Shown here: one piece after another, positions 11,163-22,597 of the stretch
Numbering within the stretch: position 1 is the first letter of the stretch
Layout: each line of letters begins with the position of its first letter
NCBI GenBank assembly: GCA_037447655.1
Contig: JBBHKE010001339.1
Span: 128,669-192,668 of the forward strand
Source: Zygnema cylindricum
Lineage: Eukaryota; Streptophyta; Zygnematophyceae; Zygnematales; Zygnemataceae
Direction: 5' to 3'
Length of the DNA: 64,000 bases
Made by a program: the position numbers and the translations under genes
Notes under the pieces: model-generated
Database searches by the model: none
Seen by the model: only the letters and a program-made list of their open reading frames with translations
Told to the model about the DNA's origin: nothing

Positions 11163-11460
11163 GTACACGCCAACAAACTTCTGACATTTGTAGACGCCAA
11201 CAAACTGCTGACATTTGTAGACGCCAACAAACTGCTAACAAACTGTTGACATTTGTAGACGCCAACAAACTGCTGACATTTGTAGACGCCAACGATCTCG
11301 GAACAAACTGCGGACATTTGTACGCCGCAAAGAGCTCTTGACACACTGGGACAATTGTCGACGCCAACTGACATTTGTTGACGCCCACACGTGAACGACA
11401 TAAGCAATCGCCTACGTCTACAAAATGACATTTGTAGACGCCCACAAGTGGACAACATAA
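11163..11460. repeat. 28-bp minisatellite (ACATTTGTAGACGCCAACAA)
   Basis: About six to eight copies of a unit containing ACATTTGTAGACGCCAACAA followed by ACTGCTG. The left copies are well conserved. Towards 11460 they become degenerate, and two larger sub-blocks end in a CACAAGTGGACAACATAAGC-like sequence. No coding role is apparent. Confidence 0.85.
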
Positions 11461-11469
11461 GCAAACGGA

Positions 11470-12318
11470 CAAACGAATTTTTTTTCGTGAATTCTCCCAT
11501 CTACAAAAAAACAAATGAAAACTTTTGACGCGTGCAACCCAATCTTTCTGTTTGTCAATAGGACAGTATTTTGATTAAAAGCAGGTCGTGATTTGATTTC
11601 AGTGCAAGTGTGAAGATGAGCTGGAAGTGGGTCGCGATGATAATACTGCCAAATCGCCGTACCTTTCAAGTTCCAAGATGACGCAAAATGTATTTGATTT
11701 TTTGCCCATTTTTCGTACGGCGTAATGTTTTCAAGTAGGAAGTCCCATTTTCTGTGTAAACGACGGAAAAAAACGCTTACTTGAACACATGGGGACACGC
11801 CCTTAGTTTCACCTGCAAGAGGTAAGAAAGGGGGAGGTTGTTTCGTCAACGTTTAAAAAAAAAAATGTTTAAATTTTTTTACGTATAGTTTTAGATGATT
11901 TTGATTGAATCTTTGATAAAGGGTCATCATTCAAAAAAAAATTGTTACAGTACAGATCATTCATTCGAGATAGGACTTCATTTTTCTTCTAAGTCGGAAT
12001 TCTGCATTCCGAAAAGGTTGTCCAAATTTGACGTACTTGTCCATATTTTTTGTCCGCCGCTACGCTCCAAAAAGTCTATTTTGTTTGTCGCTACGCTCCA
12101 AAAAGGTTGACAGCCGAGCAGTCGAGCTGTTTGGCGCCTTTGTTTTTTGTTTTTATGCGAAATGAATGGTACGAGAGCATTCATTTCGTCATCTCATTCG
12201 CCATCCGTTTCTAGTGTGAATCGTCGAAAATGGTTACCGTACTCATACGGTACGGTACTGTACTAAACGTTTTGATCAGTATAGCTGCTCGGGGGACACC
12301 CCAAAATGCTATAAATAT
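11470..12318. other. Non-coding repeat-derived spacer
   Basis: No gene was recognised. A 17-bp unit CGCTACGCTCCAAAAAG occurs twice (about 12056 and 12090). The segment around 12170-12225 is a dispersed repeat that recurs at about 22482-22535 (shared core CCATTTCTAGTGTGAAT or close variants). Confidence 0.5.
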
Positions 12319-12853
12319 TACACCACGCATCGTTATTAGTGTCAACGATACTAATTTGGGTTCTTAAAATTTTGATTTTTTTCCTGAAATAGGATTCATG
12401 ATTTTAATTTTTCCTTGACGTTAATTAAGGTACCGTACAAAATAGCGTAAAGGACGAATTACAATAATATCTAAATAGTGTGATGTACGGTCGATGTCAG
12501 ACCAGTACCAAATCTTTTTCAAGTAAAATTTTACAAAAAATGAGTTAAATCAGACGCTCATACATAGGATCGCGGCGCTAAAAAACGGGATTGTTTTGAA
12601 ACGTAAATTAGTCTTACATGTACGAATATTTAAATTTCCGAAGAGTACAATTTTTAATATATTGTACGGATACATATATTAATGTATATAATCGTACAAC
12701 GAATATTCCATTTTTGATGTTCCCAAACTAGCATAAACGCCGAAATAATAATACACCTTTAAAAAAAAAAAAAAAAATCTTAATTAGCGTCAATGACGGT
12801 ATATTTACTTCCACACTATTTAAACTTTGACACTAATAACGATGCGCGGTGTA
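12319..12853. mobile_element. TA-flanked MITE (535 bp)
   Basis: The left end reads TA then CACCACGCATCGTTATTAG. The right end reads the inverted CTAATAACGATGCGCGGTG then TA. The TA dinucleotides at both ends fit the target duplication of Tc1/mariner-type transposition. No transposase is encoded, so the element is non-autonomous. The same ends recur across the window. Confidence 0.85.
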
Positions 12854-12854
12854 G

Positions 12855-13035
12855 TGTTGTGTATCGGTAAGGATTTGCCGATAACCGATATGGACCTTTT
12901 TTCGGGTACCCGATAATCGATATATTGGTACGATATATCGTTATCGGTGTTATCGCCAATAATTAACCGATATTTATCGGTATTTATCGGCGATAACACC
13001 GATATCGATAACTATTGGCGATATATGTACGGACC
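12855..13035. repeat. CGATAT-rich palindromic repeat, copy 1
   Basis: Densely self-complementary sequence made of CGATAT, ATCGGT and GATAACCG pieces, following a TGTTGTGTATCGGTAAGG lead-in. The same lead-in and the string ACCCGATAATCGATATAT recur at 47145-47275. It could form extended hairpins. Confidence 0.75.
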
Positions 13036-14916
13036 GTACATATAAATATACGGTCAGGCTCCTCTACGGTACTGTATCGACCGCCAATGAGTTTTTTCAA
13101 ATGATTACCGGGCAGCTTCAGTATCTCCTGTTTTTTTTCTTTTCTTCCTGCAAAAAACACGCTAGAAATTAGAAGGTCCGTCCGATTTCCGTTCATGTGA
13201 CATATGTGTGCCTGACACGTGGAACGAGAACATTTTTCCTCAACTTCACAATCAATTCTGATTTGGAAAATCTTGAAATTTTTTGACATAATTTTTTGAC
13301 GTCCATTCTAATCTGATGGCAACATCTTGACCGTTTGTTAAGATCCATACATTATTTACTCAACTGTACGGTTTTGGTACGGATTAAAAAAAACGATGTA
13401 CCTTTCACATCCGACGCCATGGCATTGTCCCTTTCTTCCTTAGGATCCATTGGAGACCTGCCACGTGTCTATTTGTCGGCTATTTTGGCATAAGCCGCCA
13501 AAAGAGCCATTCCAAGATGTCGGCGCTCACGCTGACCGTCCGTTCGTATACTTTCATTCGAAGTCGTCCGTTCGTATAATTTCATTCGAAGTCGTCCGTT
13601 CGATTCCGGCGGCGCGCAGAATGTTATATTGCATCCGTTGTACTTTCTTTGTGTCCGTCGTCCTTTTCCCGTTCCATGTTCATCAATTTGTCGGTACAAT
13701 TCTGTATGTCGCCGTAAAATTACTGTCCAGTTAACAGGCCAACGTTAACGTGTTGTGTTCCTCGTAAAAATTTGCAATTAAATACTTACAGAGCAAATTC
13801 GTATACGTGGCATGCCACGCTCTATAATGTAAATAGTACGTGACGAATTATAAGTAACAAATGCATTGAACCTTTTGAACAAATCGTAAAAAATCGTTAA
13901 TGAATTCTCAACCGTACAATTCCGTACAATTAAAACAAAAAAAATATATATATATAGCGTAGTTTGTAAGTTTTCCTTTAAATGAGCGTTAAGGTATTGT
14001 GAATTTTTAAAATAATATGACACTCCATGTCGGTATTGGAATTCCTTCATCAACTGGCAGCGAGGAATGTCTAAATAAGCTACGCCATGACTTTGTCGCA
14101 CATCTGGGTTCGAATATTCGCCAAGGCACATTTTTATCAAAAATCGTCAGTGGCCGCCTTCTCTCTACCTTCTCTCTCTATCTCTCAAACAGTACACGAC
14201 TGCAAAAAAATAAAGTACAGACCGTGTACAAATGATATTTTTCACATTAAGCATTGCACGACATAAAAAAAAAATATTAAAAAAATATCAATCATATTAA
14301 TCCCAAAAAAAAATACATCTTTTTCATCTATCTCTACTCTAAATCCTCTTCCCCTACATTAACGTGCATGATGTCTTCATCCGAAGCCTCTTCCCCTACC
14401 GTCTACAGCCTTCACGTGCTCCCACTCCTCTCCTCGATTTCTGGGCATGGTTGCGTTTGACGAAGTTTGGAAGAGAGGATAGTAAAAAGCTTGGGAGGGA
14501 ATAATACAAGGAGGCAACTTCTTTGCGGTTTCGTTTTCAATATTTCATGGCGGCTTCTTTCAAAAAAATTTGAAGAAGCATGTACAATTTTTGAACTTAC
14601 CGCGCGAAAATAGTATGTCGTTTCAACGTCTCTTTTCGAAAATGTGCGTACATTTTTGATTGAGAGACGTACAAGTTCCGTGATATTCACGTTCAGTTCA
14701 CTAAACAGAAAGTACCAATAACTACGACGTATCTTTTCCTCGAATTTCGTACATTTTCGTAAAAAAGCTGTACATATTACGAGAAAAATTGTACATTTCC
14801 CGTAAATTATCAGTTTCAGTTTACAGTAGACGTTTTTTTGCGATTTTCAAAATCATCACGAATTATACGTTTCAATCAGAAAATTTGAAAAAATCGCACG
14901 ATTTGAACAACACTGC
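13036..14916. other. Non-coding region, no recognised gene
   Basis: Short frames on both strands lack recognisable domains. A 28-bp tandem repeat (CGTCCGTTCGTATACTTTC...) occurs about 2.5 times at 13539-13605. The rest looks like eroded repeats rich in GTAC and CGTAC motifs. Confidence 0.5.
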
Positions 14917-16033
14917 CCATATTGTATTGGTCGCAAAATGAAAAAAAAAAAGTAACATGGGTTGAGCTGCACATCGATCGATAGAGAATTAGGGTGTAGT
15001 TACATCAGACGAAAAGTGAGGTATATTATAAGATTTTATACCTTGCCGTACCATGTCATACTATCTCATCGTGGATCTTTTGAAAATAACATTACAGAAA
15101 ATAAGAATACGATTCTCAAAGGATCCGGGAGAAAACATCGACCGTCCGATTGTATTATGGTCTTCATCCGAGAAGCAATTGCTCCATCTGCCTCTGTATG
15201 GGTGAACCCACCTCACGGAGGTTGGTTCACCGATACAGGACCTGTAAATTTGCTACACGTGGACTATAAACCCGTGCGACGAAAAAAAACTAAAATGTTC
15301 ACAAGTCCCCGAAGTCACATGCCGTCGGACAAGGTGACCGTAAAGTCTTTGCCGAAAAGAAGTACGGTTTTTGCCTTCCAAAAGACGTACGGTTTTTGTC
15401 CTCCTCCAACTCCATGGTTTTCGCGCGCTATTTTTTTGTCGTTTTTGTTTTTTTGTCAGCAGAGTGAAGGGGATATTTGAGGTACATTGACACGGTACTC
15501 TTCCGAAGTACACGTTAGTAATACGAAAGTATGGATTTTCAAACGATCATGGTCGGATTTCAAACTTTTGACAGTTTTATAGATTTGATCGTCAACTTAC
15601 GTGGAGCCATTCAAATCAAAACACGCATATGAAAACTTGTTTACAGACGCTACGCGATGCAACCGAGGCCTCTGTAATACAGAAATTTTGTTGTCCGTAC
15701 TATTACAAAGACCTCCTGATGTAACAATACCCTTAAACGTCATGTCTAAATTTTGAAAAACATTCGAACAATTTTTATTTTTCTGCGAGTTTTGAGGTAT
15801 TTTTTACGTAAACCGTCAGATTTGGACGATTGGACGGTCGCTCATCAAAATAGCCAACTAAGAAGATCACATGAAAAGCCTATAACACAACTTACGATAA
15901 GACTATCGTCACATTTGGACGATCGTTGGCAAAAGTAGCGATCTAAGAAAATCACATGAAAAGCCCATAACACAACTTACGATAAAGGCGCCTACAAAAG
16001 GCCTACAAAAAAAAAACATACTTTTGAACTATA
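14917..16033. mobile_element. Foldback-family element, 5'-truncated, carrying a nested MITE
   Basis: The sequence shares long stretches with the copies at 20525-21482 and 22598-23100, including TATTGTATTGGTCGCAAAAT, CACATCGATCGATAGAGAAT and the GATCACATGAAAAGCC block. The right end reads CTTTTGAACTATAG, the family terminal repeat. The left terminus is missing. An internal segment of about 80 bp is tandemly duplicated (15820-15985). The middle is interrupted by a 741-bp nested MITE. Confidence 0.8.
14992..15732. mobile_element. Nested Harbinger-type MITE with TTA target duplication
   Basis: The left end is GGGTGTAGTTACATCAG and the right end is its imperfect inverse CTGATGTAACAATACCC. TTA flanks both sides (14989-14991 and 15733-15735). 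The host repeat without the insertion is visible at about 22744 (GAGAATTAAACGTCATGTC) and, inverted, at about 21325-21345, so the insertion is defined exactly. A 3-bp TTA duplication and GGG-starting ends fit PIF/Harbinger mobilisation. No transposase is encoded. Confidence 0.88.
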
Positions 16034-16034
16034 G

Positions 16035-17680
16035 TATGTACAGTATATATGTCCCGTGCGCATAATACGCACGAAACTTACGCGTGAATACTACGCATGA
16101 TACGCATTTAACGACGATGAAAATGTATTAAAATGCGTACCAGACTACGTACCCAAACTTTTTGTACATTTGCGTACTGTCTTCGTACATTTCAGTACTT
16201 TTAGGGTTATTAAAGGGAGGTTGAGGAATTTTAGGGTACATTCTCGTGCATTCTCATATATTTATGTTAAAAAGCCAACTTTTATTCGTACATTTATGTA
16301 CAGTGTCCGTATTTTTTCATACTTTTGACGGTTATTATTTTGAAGTTTTTAAGGGTACATTTTCATACGTTTCCGTATAAAAAAAAATTCCAGACTTACA
16401 TTTTTTCGTACATTTACGTACAACGTCCGTATATTTCAATACTTTTAGGATTATTGAAGGGGGGGTTTTAGGGTGTTTAGGGTAGTTCCCGTGCATTTCG
16501 TACATTCCGGTAAATTACAGTACAACTGCCTACATTATCCGTACTCTTTGGTTTTTTTAGGGTGTATTTTTTCGTACAATGCCGTGCATTTCCGTATGTT
16601 TCTCGTACGTTCTAGGATTTTTTAAGGATTTTTAAAGGTTAGAGGGACGGATTCCGTACGTTTTTGTACATCGTACAGCGAAAACTAACGAACGGTTATG
16701 AAAGTAAATAATACTACGTAAAAATCGTAAAAAGGTTGAAATCCGTACGAATTGGACAACTAGGATGTACAGCCTAGAATGCTGTGAACACCCCCAAAAA
16801 CATAATTGCCCTGTGCGCATAATACGCACAAACCGAAAGCGCGAATGCTAAGGACGATACCCATTTAACGATGAAAAAAATATTATAAAATGCTACCTGA
16901 CTATGTACGAGTACATTTGCGTATATTTTATGATTTTAGGGTTCAAAACAAATTTAAACTTCGGCCGCGCAAATGGTGCAACGTCTTTTTTTTTTTATTC
17001 CATACATCGAAAATAAACGAATTTTATTAAAAATATAAAAGTCGCGAATACTACATAAAAATCGGAAAAAAAGTCCAAATCCATACGAATTGGACAACTA
17101 GGCCCAAAAACATTGTACTAATAGTCTAATACATTTCGAAGACACCTATTGCGTCATGAGGGGTGTTGACCATAGTTGTTCATTTTGCATATTACGCACG
17201 CATCGAACGCACGAAAACTACGTAGAATGCGATCGAAAAATTATGAAATGTTGATAAAATGCGTAACGAATTTTGTACCCATATATTTGTCGTACATTTC
17301 TGACTTACAGTATCCGTCTACATACATACTTTATGGGGTTATTTTAATTGGTACTCTAAGGTTGTTAAAGTACAATTGCGTACATTTCTCTACATTACTA
17401 ATATACATTTTTTGTACTTTTATGACGTACAATGTCCTTATATTTCATACTTTTTAAGTTTATTTGAGGGGAATTTTAGGGTTGTTTAGGCACATTATAG
17501 TACATTCACTTATTATTTAGCACAATTGTTTTACATTTTTCGTATTTTTAAGGTTTTTAGGGTACATTTTACGTATAGTTATGTACATTTCCGTATATTT
17601 TTAGTACTTTTTAGGGTTTTAAAAGATTTAGTAGGGTTTGTTTAAGGGGACACTACCCGTACATGTTTATACATTATTCA
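16035..17680. repeat. Degenerate TAC-rich tandem repeat region
   Basis: Three diverged long units begin near 16050, 16805 and 17185. Each starts with a block resembling GCGCATAATACGCAC and continues with runs of CGTACATTT and GTACAATGTCCGTAT mixed with TTTTAGGGTT. The units are of unequal length. No coding potential is seen. Confidence 0.7.
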
Positions 17681-18690
17681 GAACAAAAAAACTATATGAA
17701 TACTACGAAACGTATAAAATCGACGAGTACTACGCAAAAATCGTAATATAATATAAATACGTATGAATTGAACAATGTCGACCCAACTCCGTCATAAACT
17801 TTGCGTCCATACCTACGGTCGTCAACACCCCGTCTGGCAACGCGCATGGAGATCACGCCAATGAGAGAGAAGTAAGAATACAATAAGAAAGGGTACATTT
17901 TATTAAAAAGCGCGATGGTAAACCATATTAGTTCATGGGAACAAAAAAATGTAACATTGCAAAAACTGAAATTCTACGTGTGGGGGGAAAAAACAAAAAG
18001 GACAAGCAAGGCAAAAACAACTAAAATACGAAAAGATGGTTGGTAAACTAGAAACACCCAAACAAGAAGAAAAACAACAAACGAAACATCAAAAGAAAGA
18101 TCCAACATCTACAACCAAAACCCCAACATAACTACAAATATACGAAAAACAACCACGTGAGTGTCGAAATCTTGGAGGAGCACGAGAAGGAAGTTTTGGG
18201 ACACGTCGACGATATAGAAATTAATGGTCCATTCAAAGTATTTTCTAGGTCTAAATAGAAATATAGAAAGAAGCCGAGGCAGTCTACCGCTAACTTCTCT
18301 CTCCAACTCTCAAACTTGTCGCAGTCACTGAGAAATTGGAGAGGGAGCTAGAGCCATGGCTACCTAGGCTATCCAGAAGTTTACGGGGATTATATATTAG
18401 TTAGGGGTTTATTTACTAAAAATATATGTGCCGGCTATAGGATTTGATCTTTGTACCTACCGGCCGGCAAACAGCCGGTAACCGGTATACGTAAATTAGG
18501 GTTTGATATTTAATTAAATGTTATCAAGTAGGAAAATTCATTTAACTATAACTGTATACGGGAGACATAGATCCATAATTGTAAAAGTACGGATTGCGGT
18601 ACGGATTAGAAACCAATACCGCGCATTTGTTTCTTTATAGAAAAGAATACCGCACATGTATTTATTACGGCTACGATTAAATATGGATTT
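17681..18690. other. Non-coding spacer
   Basis: AT-rich sequence with no recognised gene. The stretch at 17930-18130 is A-rich, with CAAAAAC and AACAAC runs. Confidence 0.45.
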
Positions 18691-19200
18691 AATCGGACGA
18701 CCGGAATTAGCGCCGAGATCGCGGAAGAGGATTTTGGCGGTTTGTGGACATCGCCACATCGGATGACACGTGGCGGAATTACATTGGATCGCGGCATCTC
18801 CGAGGATTACGGGAGCGAATCCGGACATACCACGTGTCGACATTTAGGCCATGTCGTACAGTGTTCGTACAGAAAGTACACCGGCAGCTGTACTTTTGTG
18901 TACGGAACTGCATTCTGATTGGCTCCGTACATCAGTAGATAGAGTCTGTGAGAGAGATAGGACTTAGAAAAATTAGGAGATAGGACCCTCTCTCCCAAAG
19001 AGCTTCTGTACAAAAGGTCAACTTTGACCCTCCATAACTTACTGCTCAGGGGAGCAAATTCAGAGATTCTTTTTGCTATCGACTCAGGGGAGTCTTGCCT
19101 TCACAGGGGTGAAGTTGGTCAGAGTTATTGTCTGCCAGGGTGGTAGTTGTTTTTGCTGAAACACAAAGGGGTCAGGGTTATCTTAGAGGCTTCTTGGAAG
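18691..19200. mobile_element. Single right arm of the long-inverted-repeat element family
   Basis: This copy aligns with 45780-46250 in the same orientation. Shared blocks include CACGTGTCGACATTT or its near match, GTACAGAAAGTACACCG, AGATAGGACTTA and GATTCTTTTTGCT. The inverted left arm that exists at 45216-45560 is absent here, so this is a truncated or solo copy. Confidence 0.7.
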
Positions 19201-19217
19201 CTGTCCACTCTGAGGAC

Positions 19218-20259
19218 TTATGGAGGTCTCAGAGTTTCAATCCATTCTCTAATGAACAATATAAGGAGGATAGAAGCATGCACTCGTTGTAGGGCCACAA
19301 ATACATGTTGACGATAAAAATAAGTAACAGTTAAAATAGAAGGGCTCACAGGTCCGCGCCGCTCGAACGAGCGCCGACCAAAATCACGGAGGAACTCGTC
19401 CAAAGCCACACCCAAATAACCAAATATACCGACCGCCGTCGGAATAAAGCCGTCCATAACATCACGACAAGCATAATCACGCTCTTTCCTCCTAGCCGCG
19501 TCACGGGCGACCACACCCACATGTTGACTTATTTTGCTGACGACTGTATCTGAGGTAGCGTTCGCCAAAACAACGTCACCAAATGTACGACGCACACCAT
19601 TTAGTAATACAATGTCAATCTGACTGGAAAGAATAATGTGGGAAACCTAACGACGCAATATATCCCCCGTCCAAAGCGATAGTACCAATGGTGTCTCGAA
19701 TCGTGTCGTGCGCTTGAATCAACTCGCCCTCGTGGGAGCAAATGGGCGCCATCTGGCTCGTGAACATGGTCACATGAGGAAACAAGATAACCAAGCAAAG
19801 GTGGGTGAGGGAGGCCAAGACGAAACCTGAGGGTTGTGGTGAACTAATTCGGGGTGAATCGGAGGGAGATAAGATAGGGATAGCCAATAGCCAAGCTCCG
19901 AAACTAGGTCCTTCACAAGAGGAAATGCGTGCACGCGAAGAATCGAAAGAAAGTGCCTCGAGAAGCTCAGTCTTAATAGTAGCGACATCCTGATCTAAAA
20001 TGGATTCCTGAACAGGCGCAACTGATGTTGTAATAATAGTGGAAAGAATCGGCATGTCCGCGATAGCATCCGGAAGAAGAGAATGAGATGCATCCAAAAG
20101 GGACAGTTGGAAAGCGAGCACACCGTCCGAAACTCGGGGAACAACGGTAGCAATAATATGAGTGTCCCCGTACAAAAGCGTTAGGCTGGCTACATGGCAT
20201 TCACTTTTTTTTTTTGCTTTTATTGACGCCATGTTTTTATTTGAGAGCACAATTTCCAT
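19218..20259 (-). pseudogene. Non-LTR retrotransposon 3' end (RT C-terminus plus nuclease-like tail)
   Basis: Two frames overlap in sense. The upstream frame (20259-19615) carries a region like RARISSCEGPSFGAWL, typical of the segment after the reverse transcriptase. It then has a degenerate Cys/His motif ending QAHDTIRDTI. The downstream frame (about 19640-19218) continues DIVLLNGVRRTFGDVV, then ARDAARRKERDYA and FYRQHVFVALQRVHA. This matches the C-terminal restriction-endonuclease-like region I associate with certain non-LTR retrotransposons. A frameshift near 19640 breaks the protein, and the reverse transcriptase itself is missing. A related fragment lies at 46432-46905 on the other strand. 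Family assignment is from memory of motif patterns and is moderately secure. Confidence 0.65.
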
Positions 20260-20524
20260 TCATTGGTCTTGCACTTCACTGTGGGCTGCTGTCTGTTACC
20301 TTACCGTACATCAGATACTATCCTCACAAATAAAAATGACACATTGGCACCCACTAGTCGGTTTGGTTCGTCCACGGTGTAAAAAGATGAAATTGGCAGT
20401 CGCCACGTCACCAACTTAATCACACGTATTTGTCACCTTTGCGTTTCCAAGCGCGCTGGTCAGAGATGGTGTCAATGGCCGTCGGTACGGACGCAGAAAT
20501 TTTGATGGGCTTAGGGGTTGACTC

Positions 20525-21482
20525 CATAGTTCAAAAATAGGTGAAAGTAGGCCCATACAATATGCCTAGTGTATCCAAAACATACAATATGATGACCTTA
20601 AGACCCGTATTGTATTCGGACCTATTCGGACCAATTAAAACATTCGGACCAAATTTGTTTTTTACACCGTCAAATTCGGACGATCGGACGGTCGCTGATC
20701 AAAGTAGCGATCTAAGAAGATCACATGAAAAGGCCATAACATAACTTACGATAAAGGCGCCGACCAAAGGCCTACCATAAAAACGCCTACTTTTGAACTA
20801 TGGTGACACCATAGTTCAAAAGTAGGCGTTTTTATGGTAGGTCCATAGTTCAAAAGTAGGCGTTTTTATGGTAGGTCTTTGGTAGGCGCACTAAACTTGG
20901 CACTAAACTCGCGTAGAGTAGGCATATTGTATGGGTGTGCGTTGTGGGCACTCTTGTACGTTCGTACGAATCTGACGTATGATCATGGTACAGCGTACGC
21001 CACCTGACGAATTTTTTTAGCGAACTGACACGACGTAGCATGACATTCCGCGGGAAAGAAAACCCGAAAAAAAAAAAAAACGAGTACGGGCAACCTGATT
21101 TGTCAATTTGAGGCTTTATTTAGTGTGGCCTTCAAAATTGCAGACGCGAATATGACAGATTGTCCTATCGTAAGTTGTGTTATGGGCTTTTCATGTGATC
21201 TTCTTAAGATCGCTACTTTGATCAGCGACCGTCCGATGGTCCAAATCTGACGGTTAAAATAAAAATCACCTCAAAATTCACAGAAAAAATATTTTTTGTC
21301 CGATTTTTTCTTCAAAATTTAGACATGCCGTTTAATTCTCTATTGATCGATGTGCAACTCAACCCTGTTAACCTTTTTTTTCATTTTTCGACCAATACAA
21401 TATGGGTCTTAAGGGCATATTGTATGTTTTGCATACAATAGGCATACTGTATGGGCCTACTTTCACCTACTTTTGAACTATG
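20525..21482. mobile_element. Composite foldback element with 8-bp target duplication
   Basis: The outer ends are inverted repeats of about 50 bp starting CATAGTTCAAAARTAGGTG. They are flanked by GTTGACTC (20517-20524) and GTTGACAC (21483-21490), an 8-bp duplication with one mismatch, as in hAT-type transposition. Inside, two family copies meet head to head around 20776-20880, where the end sequence is repeated three times (starts near 20791 inverted, 20810 and 20844). That centre could form a cruciform. No transposase is encoded. Confidence 0.82.
20776..20880. repeat. Central palindrome of foldback element
   Basis: CCATAAAAACGCCTAC followed by TTTTGAACTATGG is answered by CCATAGTTCAAAAGTAGGCG, and the latter is repeated once more in direct orientation 34 bp later. 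Near-perfect hairpin potential makes this a likely site of deletion and replication slippage. Confidence 0.85.
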
Positions 21483-21627
21483 GTTGACACCCCTCAAAAC
21501 GTAGTACTGAAATTGTACATATTCCTACGGGTGGTTTTCCCAGAGTGTCCACGTAACATTTTGGATGTCCATGTAACAATTGATGGAGCGGCTGGACCAT
21601 ATTTCCAAAATGGGTACAACATCCTAT

Positions 21628-22047
21628 CGTCGTTCAGCCATGTACTTTACCGTACTACAACCAACTTGACAGTAGGACAACGCGGGTCCCGCAACACTCC
21701 ACGTCTGTCAAAGTTTCAAACTTCAATCTTCAAACTTTGAAAGTTCAAACTTCAAACAGAGTGCGCCAACTCTCTAGCATTTCTCCCCCGTGGTGGCGGC
21801 CATGGCGGCTGAAGAATAGTGGGAATCTTCGGACGGAGACGACATGGATGATTCCCGAGATGAAGGACTCGGAATCCATGGTTTGGAACTGGAGCTAGAC
21901 GATGCTATAGAAGACCGTAGTGACAGTGGTTCTGACAGACGTGAGTCTGGTGAAGTAGACGATGAGGAAGCAGGTAAAATTGACGAAGATAATGAAGCAA
22001 AGCCATCGGAAGATAAATTGTGGTCTACTGGAACTGATACCGAAGAC
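21628..22047 (+). pseudogene. Duplicate URB1 promoter and exon 1, with early stop
   Basis: The segment parallels the true URB1 5' region at 23101-23466. The AAACTTC-rich leader, the GCGCCAACTCT block and the GGTGGCGGCCATGGCG start context are all repeated. At the start codon (21801) the sixth codon is TAG instead of GAG, so translation stops after five residues. Downstream the frame still reads MDDSRDEGLGIHG and most of the acidic N-terminus, with about eight substitutions and small indels. It ends at the assembly gap at 22048. It could be a tandem duplicate pseudogene or an uncollapsed second haplotype. Confidence 0.85.
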
Positions 22048-22057
22048 NNNNNNNNNN
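22048..22057. other. Assembly gap (10 N)
   Basis: Ten N follow directly on the duplicated URB1 exon 1 (after TGATACCGAAGAC). The sequence to the right is unrelated polypurine, so the join is not evidence of true adjacency. Confidence 0.98.
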
Positions 22058-22597
22058 GGGCCCGATTTCGGGAAGAGGGAGAGGGAGGATGTCAATTTTG
22101 GGAGAAGAATAGGGGAAAATAGAGGGCAGATTTAGGGGAGAGGGAGAGGGAGAGGGAGAAGGAAAGAGAAAGGGAGAGGGAGTGGGAGTGCGAGAGGGAG
22201 GGAGAGAGTGAGAAGTAAAAGTATGGTTCAAATATGACTATGCAGGTTGCTTGTTTTTGTCGCCACTTTTCTTTTCGGGTGAGGTTTGTTTGTTTTTTTT
22301 TTCTTTATGCGTCCCTTTTTGTTTGGGGGTCTCGATTGGTCATCTTGAAAAATTACATGTCGTTGTATGGGTGAAAAACGATGGTTTGGTGCGCCTAATA
22401 GTACGGCAACTTGAATCACAGGGCGACGTTTTTGTTGACGTGAGATGACGTCAAGGGCGATTCAAGTCCAAACAAAAAAAAAGGACATTCATTTCCTCAT
22501 CTCGTTCATCATCCATTTCTAGTGTGAATGCAACACTTGAAATCGTCGTTCAGCCATGTACTTTACCGTACTACAACCAACTGTAGAGTAGGACAAT
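22058..22597. other. Post-gap polypurine and spacer
   Basis: A purine-rich run (22065-22215, GGGAGAGG type) is followed by unremarkable spacer. The piece at 22540-22585 repeats the sequence at 21628-21668 (TCGTCGTTCAGCCATGTACT). This marks the left edge of the duplicated URB1 promoter. Confidence 0.6.

Noticed and set aside
11163-11460. Repeats with regular spacing that might suggest a CRISPR array
   Set aside because: The units are contiguous and diverge gradually, without unique spacers of constant length. The genome is eukaryotic and no cas genes are present.
19218-19595. Host gene for a conserved protein with ARDAARRKERDYA
   Set aside because: A homologous fragment at 46432-46905 with a stop and deletion, plus continuity with RT-tail motifs upstream, shows it belongs to a retrotransposon.
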